NCBI RefSeq assembly: GCF_005239225.2
Contig: NC_133284.1
Location: forward strand, 50,748,697-50,812,696
Origin: Populus alba
Taxonomy: Eukaryota; Streptophyta; Magnoliopsida; Malpighiales; Salicaceae
Reading direction: 5' to 3'
DNA length: 64,000 bases
Numbering within the stretch: the first letter of the stretch is position 1; every line of letters begins with the position of its first letter. Made by a program: the position numbers and the translations under genes. Under the pieces are notes generated by a model. It was given only the letters and a program-made list of their open reading frames with translations. It made no database searches and was not told the DNA's origin. This document shows positions 47,645-59,700 of this stretch, in pieces.

Positions 47645-50570
47645 TAAAAAAGGGTAATAACCTTTATAAACTCTATGAATAAGAACATGTATTTTATAAC
47701 GAGAATCTCATTAGATTCAAGTCTGGTAAATCTTATATCGATAGTAATATATTTAATATCAGCCTTTTGTTATAGCATTGTTATATAAGACAGAATAATA
47801 ACTCTTTGAATCACATAACATGCATCCGTTAACCTTTTTTTTTTTTTTTATTAAACATGTTTCTTAAGTTTCAATTTTCTATTATTTTTAAAACTATTTT
47901 AAATAAAAAAAAATAATAAGCAATTAATTATAAAGATAATTCTTAGAAATGTATAAAAAAGTTATACATAAATTTGTGTGAAGGGATAGTATTTTTATGT
48001 GTGTCCCCCTTAACTACGAATCATCATGGCTTTGCCTATGAGAATAGTCACCAGGCTGTTTTCTTTCTTGTTCATCAAATTTTTTTCTTTTGAGTGAGTG
48101 AGTGAGTGAGTGAGTAGGTTTACCAAAGAAGTTTTGGAATTTATATTCAAGTATAAAAATCACGTTGATATTCTTATATTTCCTCTCAAGTAAAGAATGG
48201 TTACTCTAGGTGTGCCGAGGAGATAGATTTTTGCTTAATTACCCACATTAAATCTTATATGTCTACTTTTTATTTGTTTTTTTCTTTCCATTAAATTGAG
48301 TAGTTTGTACTTTGTAGTGTTGAATGTTGACTCTCGATTCGCATTTACCAACACTAAGGTGGCTGGTAGACTTTTTTTTATGAATAAAAGGTGGCTTACT
48401 GATATCTTATACTTGGTAAAATATAAATTTATTATCTATTTGATAAAGTATCAGGACGCTTTAGCATGACTGATGTACTTTTACGCAAAGATGATGGTTT
48501 TAGGTATGCTATAGATTAACAACTAGTTTTATTTTTCCCGTGTGTCAAATATTTGGAGAAAAGAGAGAAGATAATGCGACTTTTTGTTCATACTGATAAT
48601 GCGATTGTTTTAAATATGTGCAAAAAACATGTCAAATAGGTGCAGAAAACATGCACCTAAAGCTGGACTTCAGGGCTATATTGTTTTCTAAAACTGTTGA
48701 ATTTAAGTAATCTGAAGATTGGTCATCGATCCTCGTACACTTTTGAATATGCCAATTATCAATATAATATTTCTAAAGAGTTAGCTGCACGTTTGAAAAG
48801 TTGCATAGGATTCTGATGCGAATTCACTTGTCCATATATAAATCGATTTGAAATATGGTTTTGCGATAGAAATATAATTTAGATTCTAGAACTTCATCTT
48901 CTTCCGCAGTAATGTCCAAACATCATCAATAAAGAATGATTTGGTAGTGGAGAGTGGGACTGATGCTTGGCATATTTTATCTGAGTGGGAATGATTTGGT
49001 AGTGGATGATTATATGTTAGAAATCCATGAAGCGCAAAGGCACTCACGCAACTTTTCATGGCGGTGCTCCCCAGTAGCTAGAGACAAACATTTAAATAAC
49101 TCAGGATAAGTACACGAGGATTCTTAGGGGAAATTATTTATTTTTTAGTTATTTTTATTTAATTTAGAAAACTATTTTTGTTTATGGTGTTTATTTTTTT
49201 ATTTAGTTTAGAAAAAAAGAAGAAGATAACAATAGCTACTCTCAACCAAATTTACAATTAAAAACAAATATCTTTATATTTTATAAGAATAACAAAATAA
49301 TTATTACGGTGGATAAAAAATTATAAGAAGGGTTACAGTGAGTCCTCCTTCTGTTCATTTTTAATGCCGTAAAAGATAATAAATGTTTCCTAATTAATTA
49401 GATGGCCTTGTCTCTAGAGTCACTTTTTCTTCGTGTACTTGGCATGGACTTCGGAGTCGTTTTCAAGCAATTTAAAGAAATCTTTAACAAGTCCCGTATA
49501 TTAAGGCTCTGCATTGATTTTTATTGGGGTATTTTGACATGTTTTTATGGGGTTATATATATAATTTAAATTTAAATTTAAAAATAAATTAACTAGGAAT
49601 TATCCTATTTAAATTTTAAATACAAGTAAAAATATAAGAATTTATACAATATGATTTGATCAACTTGACATGTAAAAAATAACACGAACAATAATAAAAT
49701 TATAATTTTACTCCAAATAAATTTTAAAATGCTTAGCCCACATGTGGAATTCAAGCTTTCACACTCGCTTGCCTCTTGAATTCTTACAGTATTCTTTCCT
49801 CTTCCTGCCTAAAATATGAACACCAGGAAGCTGTTCACACTGGCGATGGTTTCTGTATTCCTTTTTTTATGTTTTCTGTAAAGAGCGGACCTCCTGACAA
49901 TTAGCACAAATATACAATTATAATGATCTGTGTGAGGGCCAATCCTCTTCTTGCTTTCCTTGAAAACCTCCAAGAAATACCAGTAACCTTTCATGGTATT
50001 TGCTGAGCCAATCCCCTTGCTGGCTTCCTTGAAAATCTCTCAGATAAACCAGTCAACTCGTTGGTTAATTTAAGCTCATGGTGTTTCTACTTTTAAGCGC
50101 TCTCTCTCCCTTCTTTTTGTCTTTTTATTGACTGGTATTAACCAAGAGTTTGATTAAATAAACCTTCCATAAATTTGACAGCACATGTTCTTCCCTCCAA
50201 CAGTTGACAACTTGCTTGTGTATTAATGTAAAAATTAATTAGTACTAATCATGTTTGTTGAGGTTATTTTTATTTTGTCGTTTGGAGCACAAAATTTTAT
50301 TCACATGTTATGATAATTAAATGCTTTTAAGAAATTCAGATTTAAAAATTAGGTTGTGCTTAGTTAGTATTTAGGATATAATAAACAAATATAGGAGTGA
50401 TGAGGCATGAGAAATACATTCCTCATTTTTTCTATCAAGATTTACAAATGATGATAAAAAAAAATATATTGAAGAAGACTCTTATTTTTATTAGGTTTCA
50501 TGAAATACTCTGCTCACATATTTTTTTATAGGAAGAAATTCAGATTAATATTTTTTAGATATAAGTCAAA
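47645..50570. other. Low-copy-looking non-coding region
   Basis: No frame above 61 codons and no family recognised. Contains a (GAGT)5 run near 48093-48113 and a pair of imperfect 70-bp units near 49936-50050 built on GCCAATCC..TTGC..TTCCTTGAAAA. GATTTGGTAGTGGA is repeated at 48938 and 48989. It could hold decayed gene sequence, but I cannot support one. Confidence 0.4.
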
Positions 50571-50576
50571 TAAATC

Positions 50577-50790
50577 TAGTTTTAAAATTAATTTGGAGTA
50601 ATCAATGTTGGCTGAGGTTATTTTGATATTGTAATTTATAGCCGATTGATCATGTTGGTGTGTGGGTGCCTTTTGTTTTTTTAATTTTTATCCTTGTAAT
50701 AATCAAATGCTTTAAGAGAATCAGAAATTAAATGAAAAAAATTAGGTTATTTAGGTTATATTTGTTTAATATTCAAGGGTGATACCAATA
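50577..50790. repeat. Repeat E, copy 1
   Basis: AAATTAATTTGGAGTAATCA, GAGGTTATTTTGATATTGTA, ATTTATAGCCGA, AATTAAATGAAAAAAATTAG and ATATTCAAGGGTGATRCCAATA recur at 54960-55225; partial copies occur at 4990, 20622 and 50225. Confidence 0.8.
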
Positions 50791-50799
50791 AATAAAAAC

Positions 50800-52530
50800 A
50801 TAAAAAGAATGTTAGAGGTTTGAAATATGAAAAAAAAAAAAAAGAGCTTAAAAAAGAAACAAAACACCAAAGAAGCTCGAGTGAACCCTATAAACTTGAG
50901 TTAAACTCTTAAACCCGCAATCCATTAAATTCTTGACTCAGGCTCAACGTAGGAGCTTAATACCTAAAAAAATAAATGTTGGAAGATAAAATCAATCAAT
51001 TTAATTCAATTTTAAAATAAAATTCCTTCATAAAAACTAAATTCAACAAAGACAAAAAAAAAAAAAAAAAAACAAGGCAACCTGTGTTATTTTAAAAAAG
51101 ACTAAAAAAGACCATATAAAGTGAATTAAAAAATAACAAAATGTTGGAGGATGGAAAAAAAAAAGGAAAAAAACAAAGAAATCGGGGTCAATCTCTTAAA
51201 CCAACAAACCGCTAAATTTTAGACTCCGACTCAACTAAAAAGCTAAAGACCTGGCTATTAAAATGTTGGAGGATGACATAATAAAAAAATCAATCTAAAA
51301 AAACCTTGCAAGGTAAATTTTTTTGTGAAAACCATCTAAAATTGAAAACAATTCTTAATTTAGTAGACTATTCTAAAAAAAAAAAAAGGCAACAAAGAGA
51401 ACAATGATGAAATTGAAAAAACCACATAATTTCACATAATTTCATAAAGTATTCTAAATTAAAAAAGTTATAATAAAGAGAATAGGGATGAAGTCATAAG
51501 TATAATAACTTTAGGGATTGATTTGATTTTTTAATCCCAACACGAAAATCGAGTAGGAGAGAGGGGAAAAGGAAAAAAAAAACAAAAGGCCACATGCGTC
51601 ACACCAACCGCTATAGTGCTACACACGTCGTTGATTTGTAGGGGGACATTGAGATCCTTCAGAAGCCTCCCTGGAATCACCGTTTTGGGTATTGGATGAC
51701 GCCACACACATCGTTCGGAGGTGGCAAACATATTTCACTTGATTCTATTTTTTTATTTAATTTTTTATTTACCAAATTATCTTATTGTCTCCAATGACAT
51801 CCAATAACTACTAAATGACCACATCTAAATGATAAAAGAGCCTCAGAGTCAAATAATTATTTTAAATTTTCAAGGACAATGAAGTAACATACTTGTTGAA
51901 AAATCAAGTCAAAGACTAATAAGCCCCTAGACCCAAGTGATTTTCTTTGTTTTCCAAGGGTAATTAAATAATCACATTGTGCAAAGAAAATGTAAAAATA
52001 TCGTTTAGCCCATCCCTTTCAAATAAAGGAAAAACTCATTAATTTAATTTTTGATTTAAATTAATTACTTTTTAAACTGTATTTGATTTTTTAAAAAATA
52101 TTAAATTAATGTTGTTAATTTAATTTTTTAAGTATTTTTAATGATTTTGAAGTGTTTTTTTTTAATTGAAAAAAATTATTTTAATACATTTTCAATTGAA
52201 AAACATTTTTGTAAAAGCATTCTACACCACGTTACAAAACATATAATAATGATAGCTTTTATAGTTGCGATTTAAAAAAATAAGTTTAACAAAAACACTT
52301 TTAGTTGGGTTTTTTTAATAATATGTTTGGTTAAAAGTATTATAAGATAAACTTTTACATGTAAAATAGATAGAAAGCAAATAAACATGAATAAAAAATA
52401 AATTATTTTATCTTCCAGCAATTATGCATGAGGTATAATACAAAAAATCAGAAGTTAATTAGGAGCACATGGCTAACAGTGTTTAAGACTTGACATCATT
52501 TTAACAATATAAAAAAGATAACATTTTCAT
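50800..52530. repeat. Repeat D, copy 2
   Basis: Second copy of 45630-47640. It is about 280 bases shorter, lacking among other parts the 46140-46210 and 46940-47090 segments. The end (TTTTATCTTCCAGCAATTATG, AGAAGTTAATTAG, CACATGGCTAACAGTSTTTAAG) is shared with 47538-47650. Confidence 0.85.
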
Positions 52531-54955
52531 AAATTCAATATGAGAGCAAAATTAAAGAATTTAGAAGAAGATTTGAAGATTAAACTTTTGAAGATAGAGC
52601 TCTAATCAACCACAAAATTAAAGTAATGTGTTGTCAAGAAAACACCAAGCGATTAATAATTGAGCAATTTAAAAAAAGCACTGTTTGATTGCAGGAAAAC
52701 TTTGTAAATTTTGGGACCATTATTCCACTTTTAGGTACCTCCAAGAAAATAAATCATCATAACTAAGAAAAAAAAAACTTCATAAAATGCACAGCTTTCC
52801 TACTCAACTGTCTCAGGATTCAAGCACAAATGTTCCTTCTGCTTTAATTGGTGGTTAATTATTTATTCAACACATAACAACGTGTTTGGTATCCGAGAAA
52901 TTACAGGAAACTGACAAAAATCTTAAATGGTTTTAAATTATTTCAGCTACTTTCCCTCAATTTTTAGGTAAACAAGAGGAGCTAAATTTATTCCCAACCT
53001 AAACATCAAGAATTCCAGTAGAACAAAAGAAGAGATTATCACTTCACCATAAATAACTAGTCAACACCCAAAGAAACCAAGTCAATAAAAGAAAAGGACT
53101 AACTATCAACAAAACAATAACTTTCTATTTGCTTTAGACCCAAATTTAATGGGATAAAAAAACCTCCCAAAGCTTAACTGCCCTTGAATCCAGATGCTGC
53201 CTTGACCCATATACCTTGTTCGGCATTCCAGCATCTTTATGGGCTTTAGCGTCTATTTTGAATACAATATGTGTGGGTTTAGGCAATACATGTGGATATA
53301 TAACACGTGTAGATCTATTTTTCACTCATAACAAACTTAAATAACTCATCTGAGCCTACCTCTCCATTCAAAAAATTTTCAAGACCCCACACAAGTTTTT
53401 TAATATTTTATATTGATTTAATACATATTATTTTAAATAAAATATAATTTAAAATACCATAAAGATAAAATTAATATTTTCAAGATCCCACATGGATCTC
53501 TTAATATATTTTATATTGATTCAATACTATTACTTTGAGTGAAATACAATTCAAAATACCATAAGGATCAAATTAATTTTTTCAAGACCCCATACGAGTC
53601 CCTCAATATTTTATTTTGAGTGAAATATAACTCAAAATACCACAATGATCAAATTACTTTTCAACTTCTCCTCTTTACAAATAAACAAGACTTGTGAGTT
53701 ATAAATACTAAATAAATTTTCAAAGTTCAAAATTCATAATATCTTCATTTTTAATAATTTTAGCATATATATTTTTAGAGTTTATTTTTTTAAAATATTA
53801 TTATATTTTTTCTCTCTATATAATTTCTTTCTTGAGCACTTAAGAATACTCACATCTATAAAATTTGAAAGTAACAACTACTTATCATCGTAGCATTTAG
53901 AAATCAGTTTTTTTAACTTACTAGATATCTCCTACCACTCATTTTAGCTAAATTTTTTTAAAAAAAATTTCTAGAATTAAAAGATTAACGGAACATCTAA
54001 CATTCTCTTAATCTGATTTTCAAGTGCCACATGTCAAACATTGGGGTGGATGTCGTTCCAAGCGAGCCAAGGACGAAACTAACTAATGACTTGATTTTTT
54101 AAAGGCTGTAGGCAATGAAGGCATTGATTGAGCTGCACGTCGTTTAGTAACTTGAAACTTGAAAGGAATTTTTTGTTTATTTACAAAAGTAAATGAAAAT
54201 GAGGACTGTATCATTCAATCAATGTACAAAAAAATGAAAGGGAAAATGTAATTTGGAACAAAATATTGAAAAGAAAAATGCAATTTGAAAAGTTCAAGGA
54301 TTGACTTGACAGTATGGAATGGGCCACCAATTGACAACTTGCTTGTGGATTAATGTGAAATTAGGAATAGATTTGTTGTGGATATTTTTATTTTGTCATT
54401 TATAGCACAAATTTAGAAAGGTTTTATTATTGTTGTTGTTGGTGGTGTTGTTGTTGTGAGTATTTCTTCTTAAAACTTTTATTCTATGTTGTGATATTCA
54501 TATCTTTTTTATAAACTCAAATTTAAAAATTAAGCTGTATTTAGTTAGTATTTTAAAACAAAATAAATAAATGCAGGAGTGAAGAAAATGTGTTTGATGG
54601 TGAAGATGAAAATAGCTACATAAAGTAATTTTTTTTAAAATATATTTTTTTTAATTTTTTAAAATAAAAATATATAAAGACATATCTTTTATATTTTCAT
54701 TATCTTTATATTTTTTATCTCAAAATAATAACCAAATAATATCTTAATCCTGAAGTTTAATACTCTCGCCCCTCTACATTGAGAATGAGGCTTGAACATA
54801 TACTTATTGGAGGCACGAGAAATTCATTCCTCATTTTCTTTATATCAAGATTTACAAATCATGATTAAAAATATTGAAGAAGAAATTGTTTTTTATCAAG
54901 TTCCATATATTTTAATAGGAAGAAATTCATATTAATATATTTTAGATATAAGTTA
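52531..54955. other. Intergenic AT-rich sequence with short tandem units
   Basis: No gene. About 53385-53650 repeats 'TTTTCAAGACCCCA..ACGAGT..TCAATATTTTAT' and 'AATACCATAARGATMAAATTA' three times at roughly 85-base spacing. (TTG)n near 54430-54455. Confidence 0.5.
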
Positions 54956-54959
54956 AATA

Positions 54960-55225
54960 AATCTAATTTTAAAATTAATTTTGGGTAATCAATTTTGGTT
55001 AAGGTTATTTTGATTTTGTAATTTATAGCCGACATCTGCTAATGTGATTGTGACCATATAATTAGCCCATTTTATTATGTAGGTGTGGGTGCTTTTTGTT
55101 TTTCAACTTTTATCCTATTTTATGTTGTAATAATCAAATCCTTTCAGAAAATCAAAAATTAAATGAAAAAAATTAGGGTTATTTAGGTTATATTTGGTTC
55201 ATATTCAAGGGTGATGCCAATATAT
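54960..55225. repeat. Repeat E, copy 2
   Basis: Same anchors as 50577-50790, with an extra segment (GACATCTGCTAATGTGATTG) in the middle. Confidence 0.8.
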
Positions 55226-55226
55226 T

Positions 55227-55282
<56 letters not shown>
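55220..55282. repeat. (TA)n microsatellite
   Basis: Long TA run; the minus-strand reading frame from the RNase H fragment runs into it as Tyr-Ile repeats. Confidence 0.95.
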
Positions 55283-55285
<3 letters not shown>

Positions 55286-55551
55286 CCTCTGCTAACTTTG
55301 GGGAAAAAATCATTAGCATGCCAGCAGCCACGCATTATCAAAGCCCCCTCCTCATCATGCAAGACAAACACTGCTCCCATAGCCTCTTGATTATTGTCAA
55401 CTGCTGCATCTATATTGCATTTGATAAAACCAGGAGGAGGTTTCTCCCATTTAGGCAAACTAGGATGAATTGCTATATGTGCTGGTGTAAACCGAGAAGC
55501 AGACCATCTAGAGAGAAAGTTCAGACCTGCTTGAACAGCTCTATAGGAATA
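55283..55551 (-). pseudogene. LINE-type RNase H fragment fused to the CNL remnant
   Basis: About 85 codons resembling the C-terminal RVT_3/RNase H-like domain of plant L1 retroelements: WEKPPPGFIKCNIDAAVDNN, then MGAVFVLHDEEGALIM and GCWHANDF. The first catalytic Asp of the NxDAA motif is visible; the rest of the domain is missing. It continues in frame from the LRR codons at 55552-55629. No other LINE sequence or poly(A) tail is adjacent. The alternative is a fragment of a host RNase H-like gene of the same family. Confidence 0.65.
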
Positions 55552-58181
55552 ATTGTCAGCTTCAAAAATCTCCATCTCTTCCAGGTTCTGAAGACTTGGA
55601 GACAGGAAAGACATATTCCAGTTCTTCACAGAATATTATAGAGAGAGTTTTTAATTTTGGGAAGCCAAGAGACTCTGGAATTATTTCCCCTTCGTCATCC
55701 TTCTCTCTGATAAGACGCTTCAATCCACCGCATTCTTGTACATGTAGTGTTTCCAGATGAATAAGACTTTGAGCGAGGGATGGTGTGAAGATAAATGTCA
55801 GTTTGTCAAGAAACGACAACTGCAGATGAATAAGACTTTGGAGGCTGACATGTCTGGTGGGCCCCTTCCATATACATTTGAGCTCAGGTAAATCTGACAA
55901 CCGTAACGTTGTTAAAGATGATAGTAGCGGCAGCTCCTTCTCCTTGTTAATTCCTTCTTTAGCCTCATCAAATTCAAATACCTCTTCCAATGATCTGCAA
56001 TCATAAGATTTCACTCTCCCTAGATTTTTCAAAGCTTGCCGCCATTTTGCTGGAAACAGAGTGCGAATATTCTAATCTTTGTAAGAAGTCCTTTTGCGAC
56101 CCATGGCCATGGGTGGTCATCTGATCAGAGGACAATACTATATTTCTTAAACCCTTCACTCTACGAAAACTAATTTGAGACACAGTAGGAAACAACTGCT
56201 CAAATGTCTTTGCATTTAAGGATGCGGCGCTGATATCACCCAAATATAATCTTGTCGAGATTGGGTATTCTGTTTTTGAATACCCATCCCCTAACACTAT
56301 ATCATATTTGAGCAACCTGGGAAAAACAAAATCTCTGGGAATGCATTCAACCTTCGGTATCCACAATGATAATACAGCTAAATGAGAAAGCGAACTTAGT
56401 TCTGTTAGGCTTGCATTCATTCCTTCTGTGCTGTCACATCCAACAACATCCCAATCCTTGAAGCTCATGATCAACAGTTCTTCTAACTTCTTCAACCTTC
56501 CTATCAAATTCACAGGAATCCTTCTTAGATTTTGACAACCTGTCAAATCCAACAACCTTAACTCCTTGAGCGTCCCAATTTCATCGGGTAATTCTTCAAC
56601 GGAGGAGCACCACATGAAACCAAGAATCTCAAGTCTTTGCAGCTTTCTCAACCAATTGAGGTCCTTGCACTCACACCTTCTCAACAGCAACGATTGAAGG
56701 TTCGTTGAGAATTGAAGTGATTGCAATGACAAACAGCCTCCCTTCAGAGACAAAACTTCTATTGCTTTCATCCCTTCAAAAAACCTCTCTGGAACATTCA
56801 AACCACGATCCAGTTCTAATAATAGAACTTTGAGCTGTGGACACACCAATTCTTCAGGAAGTTCTGCTAGTGTATTGCCCATTAACGAAACTACTGTACA
56901 ACCTTCAAATCTTTTATTGCTCATTGGCCACTCCTTCAACCCAAAGCCAGCCTTTACCATGAATCCGTCTTTTTTTCTGATGATGCTATCCGAATAGCAA
57001 CATCACGAACCAAGTCATGCATTTTCACATATTCTTCAGTTTCAGTTCCTAACAGCATACAACAAGCTTTGAGGTTTTTGATTGCCACATAAACTCGTTT
57101 CTTTGCATCTTCAATGGACTCCACATCTTGATGTAACCCATAGCCAACTGCGTATCTTGTCAAGTCCTCAATTGGAATGTTGTAATCTTCTGGAAATAAA
57201 CAGCATAGCAAGAAACATAACTTGGTTTTCTCGTGCTTCAGATAATCATAGCTCAACTTAAGACATGCATATGCATTTCTTTGTCCGTCAATTTCATCCA
57301 TATGCCGAAATTGAGAGTTTTTGAGCTCTTTAGACGCTTCTTCCCACTCAACAGCAGATTTATCTCTTAAAGCCCTTCCCACTTTCACAAGTGCTATAGG
57401 CAATTCTTTACATTCTCTCGCAACCTCCTTCGCCACTGTGTTGAAGGTAGAGTCCTCATCATGTAAACCTGCATTGATTTTGAATTAAGCCCATGCTTCA
57501 TTTTCTGATAAGAGACTTAAGAACACTTTTGGCTGGCACTTCATAGAAGAACATATGTTTTCAAGACGTGTTGTTAGAACAATTTTACAACCCCTGTGAG
57601 CATCACCAAATGGGATCCGTATCTCTTTCAAGTTAATAACTTTCCAAACATCATCCAGGATTATAAGCATCTTCTTCTCTGTCTTCTGTCTCTGCCATAA
57701 TCGATCTGCTCTCCCTTCTCTAGTCTTTTCGTCAAAATGCAGACCTAAACTATCTGCCATTCGATCCTGAATGTCTATGACATTTGGATTCTGGGACAGC
57801 GTAGCCATCAAAACTTCATCAAACAGCTGCGACTCTTTGGCTTTCCTTCCTACTTCTTTCACTAGAGTGGTTTTACCCACCCCTCCCATGCCGTACAGTC
57901 CGATCATATTGACATTCTCATCTTTGAGAGCTTTCATAATCTGTTCGAAAGCTGCTTTTGACGATTCTGAAGGCGTGAATCCTGAATGTCTATGACATTT
58001 GGATTCTGTTCGAAAGCTGCTTTTGACGATCTAGTGTCAAAGCCAGTTTCTTCTTTTGTTCATTGAATTCTTGAACAAAATTGTTGAAACAGAACATGTA
58101 ACGGAACTGCCTTATTGCTGGTTCCACCAAGAGCTCTGTTATCTTGGATACAACGGATCCACCAACACTTTCGATAGCCAT
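55552..58181 (-). pseudogene. Broken second CNL (CC-NBS-LRR) copy
   Basis: Closely related to CNL 1. The start MAIESVGGSVVSK at 58181 is intact, but after about 50 residues the CC region is lost and replaced by shuffled copies of NBS-adjacent sequence, hitting TAG at 57992-57990. The NBS resumes at 57937 with P-loop GMGGVGKTT and kinase-2 LIILDDVW. A TAA replaces the Leu codon after EAWA (57487-57485). GLPL is degraded to ELPIAL; RNBS-D and MHD are intact. A frameshift at a poly-T run near 56970, a 26-bp deletion near 56077 and an 8-bp deletion near 55600 break the LRR part. LRR homology stops at 55552. The downstream LRR exons seen in CNL 1 are absent. It cannot encode a working receptor; a truncated NBS protein is conceivable but unsupported. 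Confidence 0.88.
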
Positions 58182-58189
58182 TTTCCACC

Positions 58190-59560
58190 GGTCTGAAAAT
58201 CAAAGAAATAAGGATACAGAACGTGAGAGTGAGTCATTACAAGTAAAACAGGCATTGAGAGAATGAGAATAGTAATTTTATTACCTTAATTTGTGAAAAT
58301 ATATGCGGAAAGCACTGGTACTGACTGCTCAATAATAAAATATAGCGAGAGGAACAAAAGGAGAAGGCCTTTAGCTCTGTATGGAAGCCAGCTTCAAGAG
58401 CAACAAGGCAAGGTATAAGTAGAACGATAAACATTTTAATTCCTTGTCCTAACATATCAATTATTTACACAATAGTTCATAGATCATTGTAATCCTTATG
58501 TCCCCTCATCAATATCTATCCATGCAATGTGTTAAAATTCACGCTTACCCTTACAATTATTTACACAATAGTTCTTAGATCTCTGTGCTTTTCCATAAAA
58601 AAGATAGAAATACCTTTTTTTTTATTTCTCAAAACCAATAAAAAGAAAAGATAGCATATCATCAATCTAATGAATATATTTATAAAAGAACGATTTTATG
58701 TTGAAAAGAGGAGAAGTACTACAACAAAATAGTTTACATGGATTCTAACTTACGAGTCAGAGCAGCAATTCCCATAAAAAAAAATGCAATTTGATGACAT
58801 AATTAATGGAACGAACTCAACAAAGGCTCAATCTTAGGCAACTAAAATCTGTAATGACTATGTCTATCTATGCCATGAGTAAAATCACTTATTTACACAA
58901 CAGCTTTATCTAACGAAGCTGATTTGGTTTCAATTTTATTATCTTAATTTTAAACACTATTTTCCTCGATTATATATAGTTCATAGATCTATGTGCTTTT
59001 TCCATAAAACAAAAGATAGAAATACTTTTTTTTTGCTTCTCAAAACCAATAAAAAGAATTTCATTAGTGAAAGATAGCATACCACCGATCTAACGAATAC
59101 ATTGAAACAAAATAGTTTACACTTGTGAGTTTAAAGCAGCAATTCCCACAAAAATGCAATTTTATGAAATAATTAAGATAAAAAGCATAATATAAAGATA
59201 ATTACGAACAAATAAAAGAATAATATGTACAAGTACTCACCTAGCAAGGAGAGAAAGGAATGGAAGGCTGATGAAGATCACTTTGACACCTGCACGAACA
59301 ATTAATCTAAAGCTATGATCGGTAAATGTTATATTTTTTTTTGAAAATTATGAATAAGGAGAAAAAAAAGAGACTTGCAAGGAACTCCACAAAGGATCAA
59401 ACTTAGTCAACTAAAATCTGCAATGACTATCTCTTGCATCACACACTCAAGTAATAAGACCTGCCCATTACATTATACAGAAAGCTAAAAGAACAAGGCT
59501 GTTGATAGCATCCCACCAAGGTTTTATTTCATTTCAGTCCTTCCATTTTTTCTATTTCTC
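58190..59560 (-). repeat. Upstream flank of CNL 2, homologous to that of CNL 1
   Basis: TTTTCAG/ACCGGTGGAAAATGG just upstream of the start is a splice-acceptor-like junction. TTACACAACAGCTTTATCTA, GTGAAAGATAGCATACCACC, CAAGTACTCACCTAGCAAGG and GATCACTTTGACACCTGCAC at 58890-59295 match 27466-27900. CTAG/GTGAG on the minus strand near 59240 again suggests a leader exon. Confidence 0.7.
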
Positions 59561-59700
59561 CCTTCGATGCTTCAAATTGTTTTTTTTTTAATTTGATTTA
59601 ATAGGGTGTTGTTTTTCTCGAGTTGTTGTGATTTCCCTCGGATATGCTATGCTGGGAATTACAATTACAAATTACAGTTTCAAATTTGGAAAACAATTAA

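Noticed and set aside
48040..48200. Possible signal-peptide-like frame beginning ATGGCTTTGCCTATG
   Set aside because: Stops after about 23 codons at the GAGT microsatellite and no continuation is found.
49809..49994. 61-codon minus-strand frame (YWYFLEVFKESKKRIG)
   Set aside because: Part of an imperfect 70-bp repeat, too short, no family recognised; may be decayed coding sequence but not supportable.
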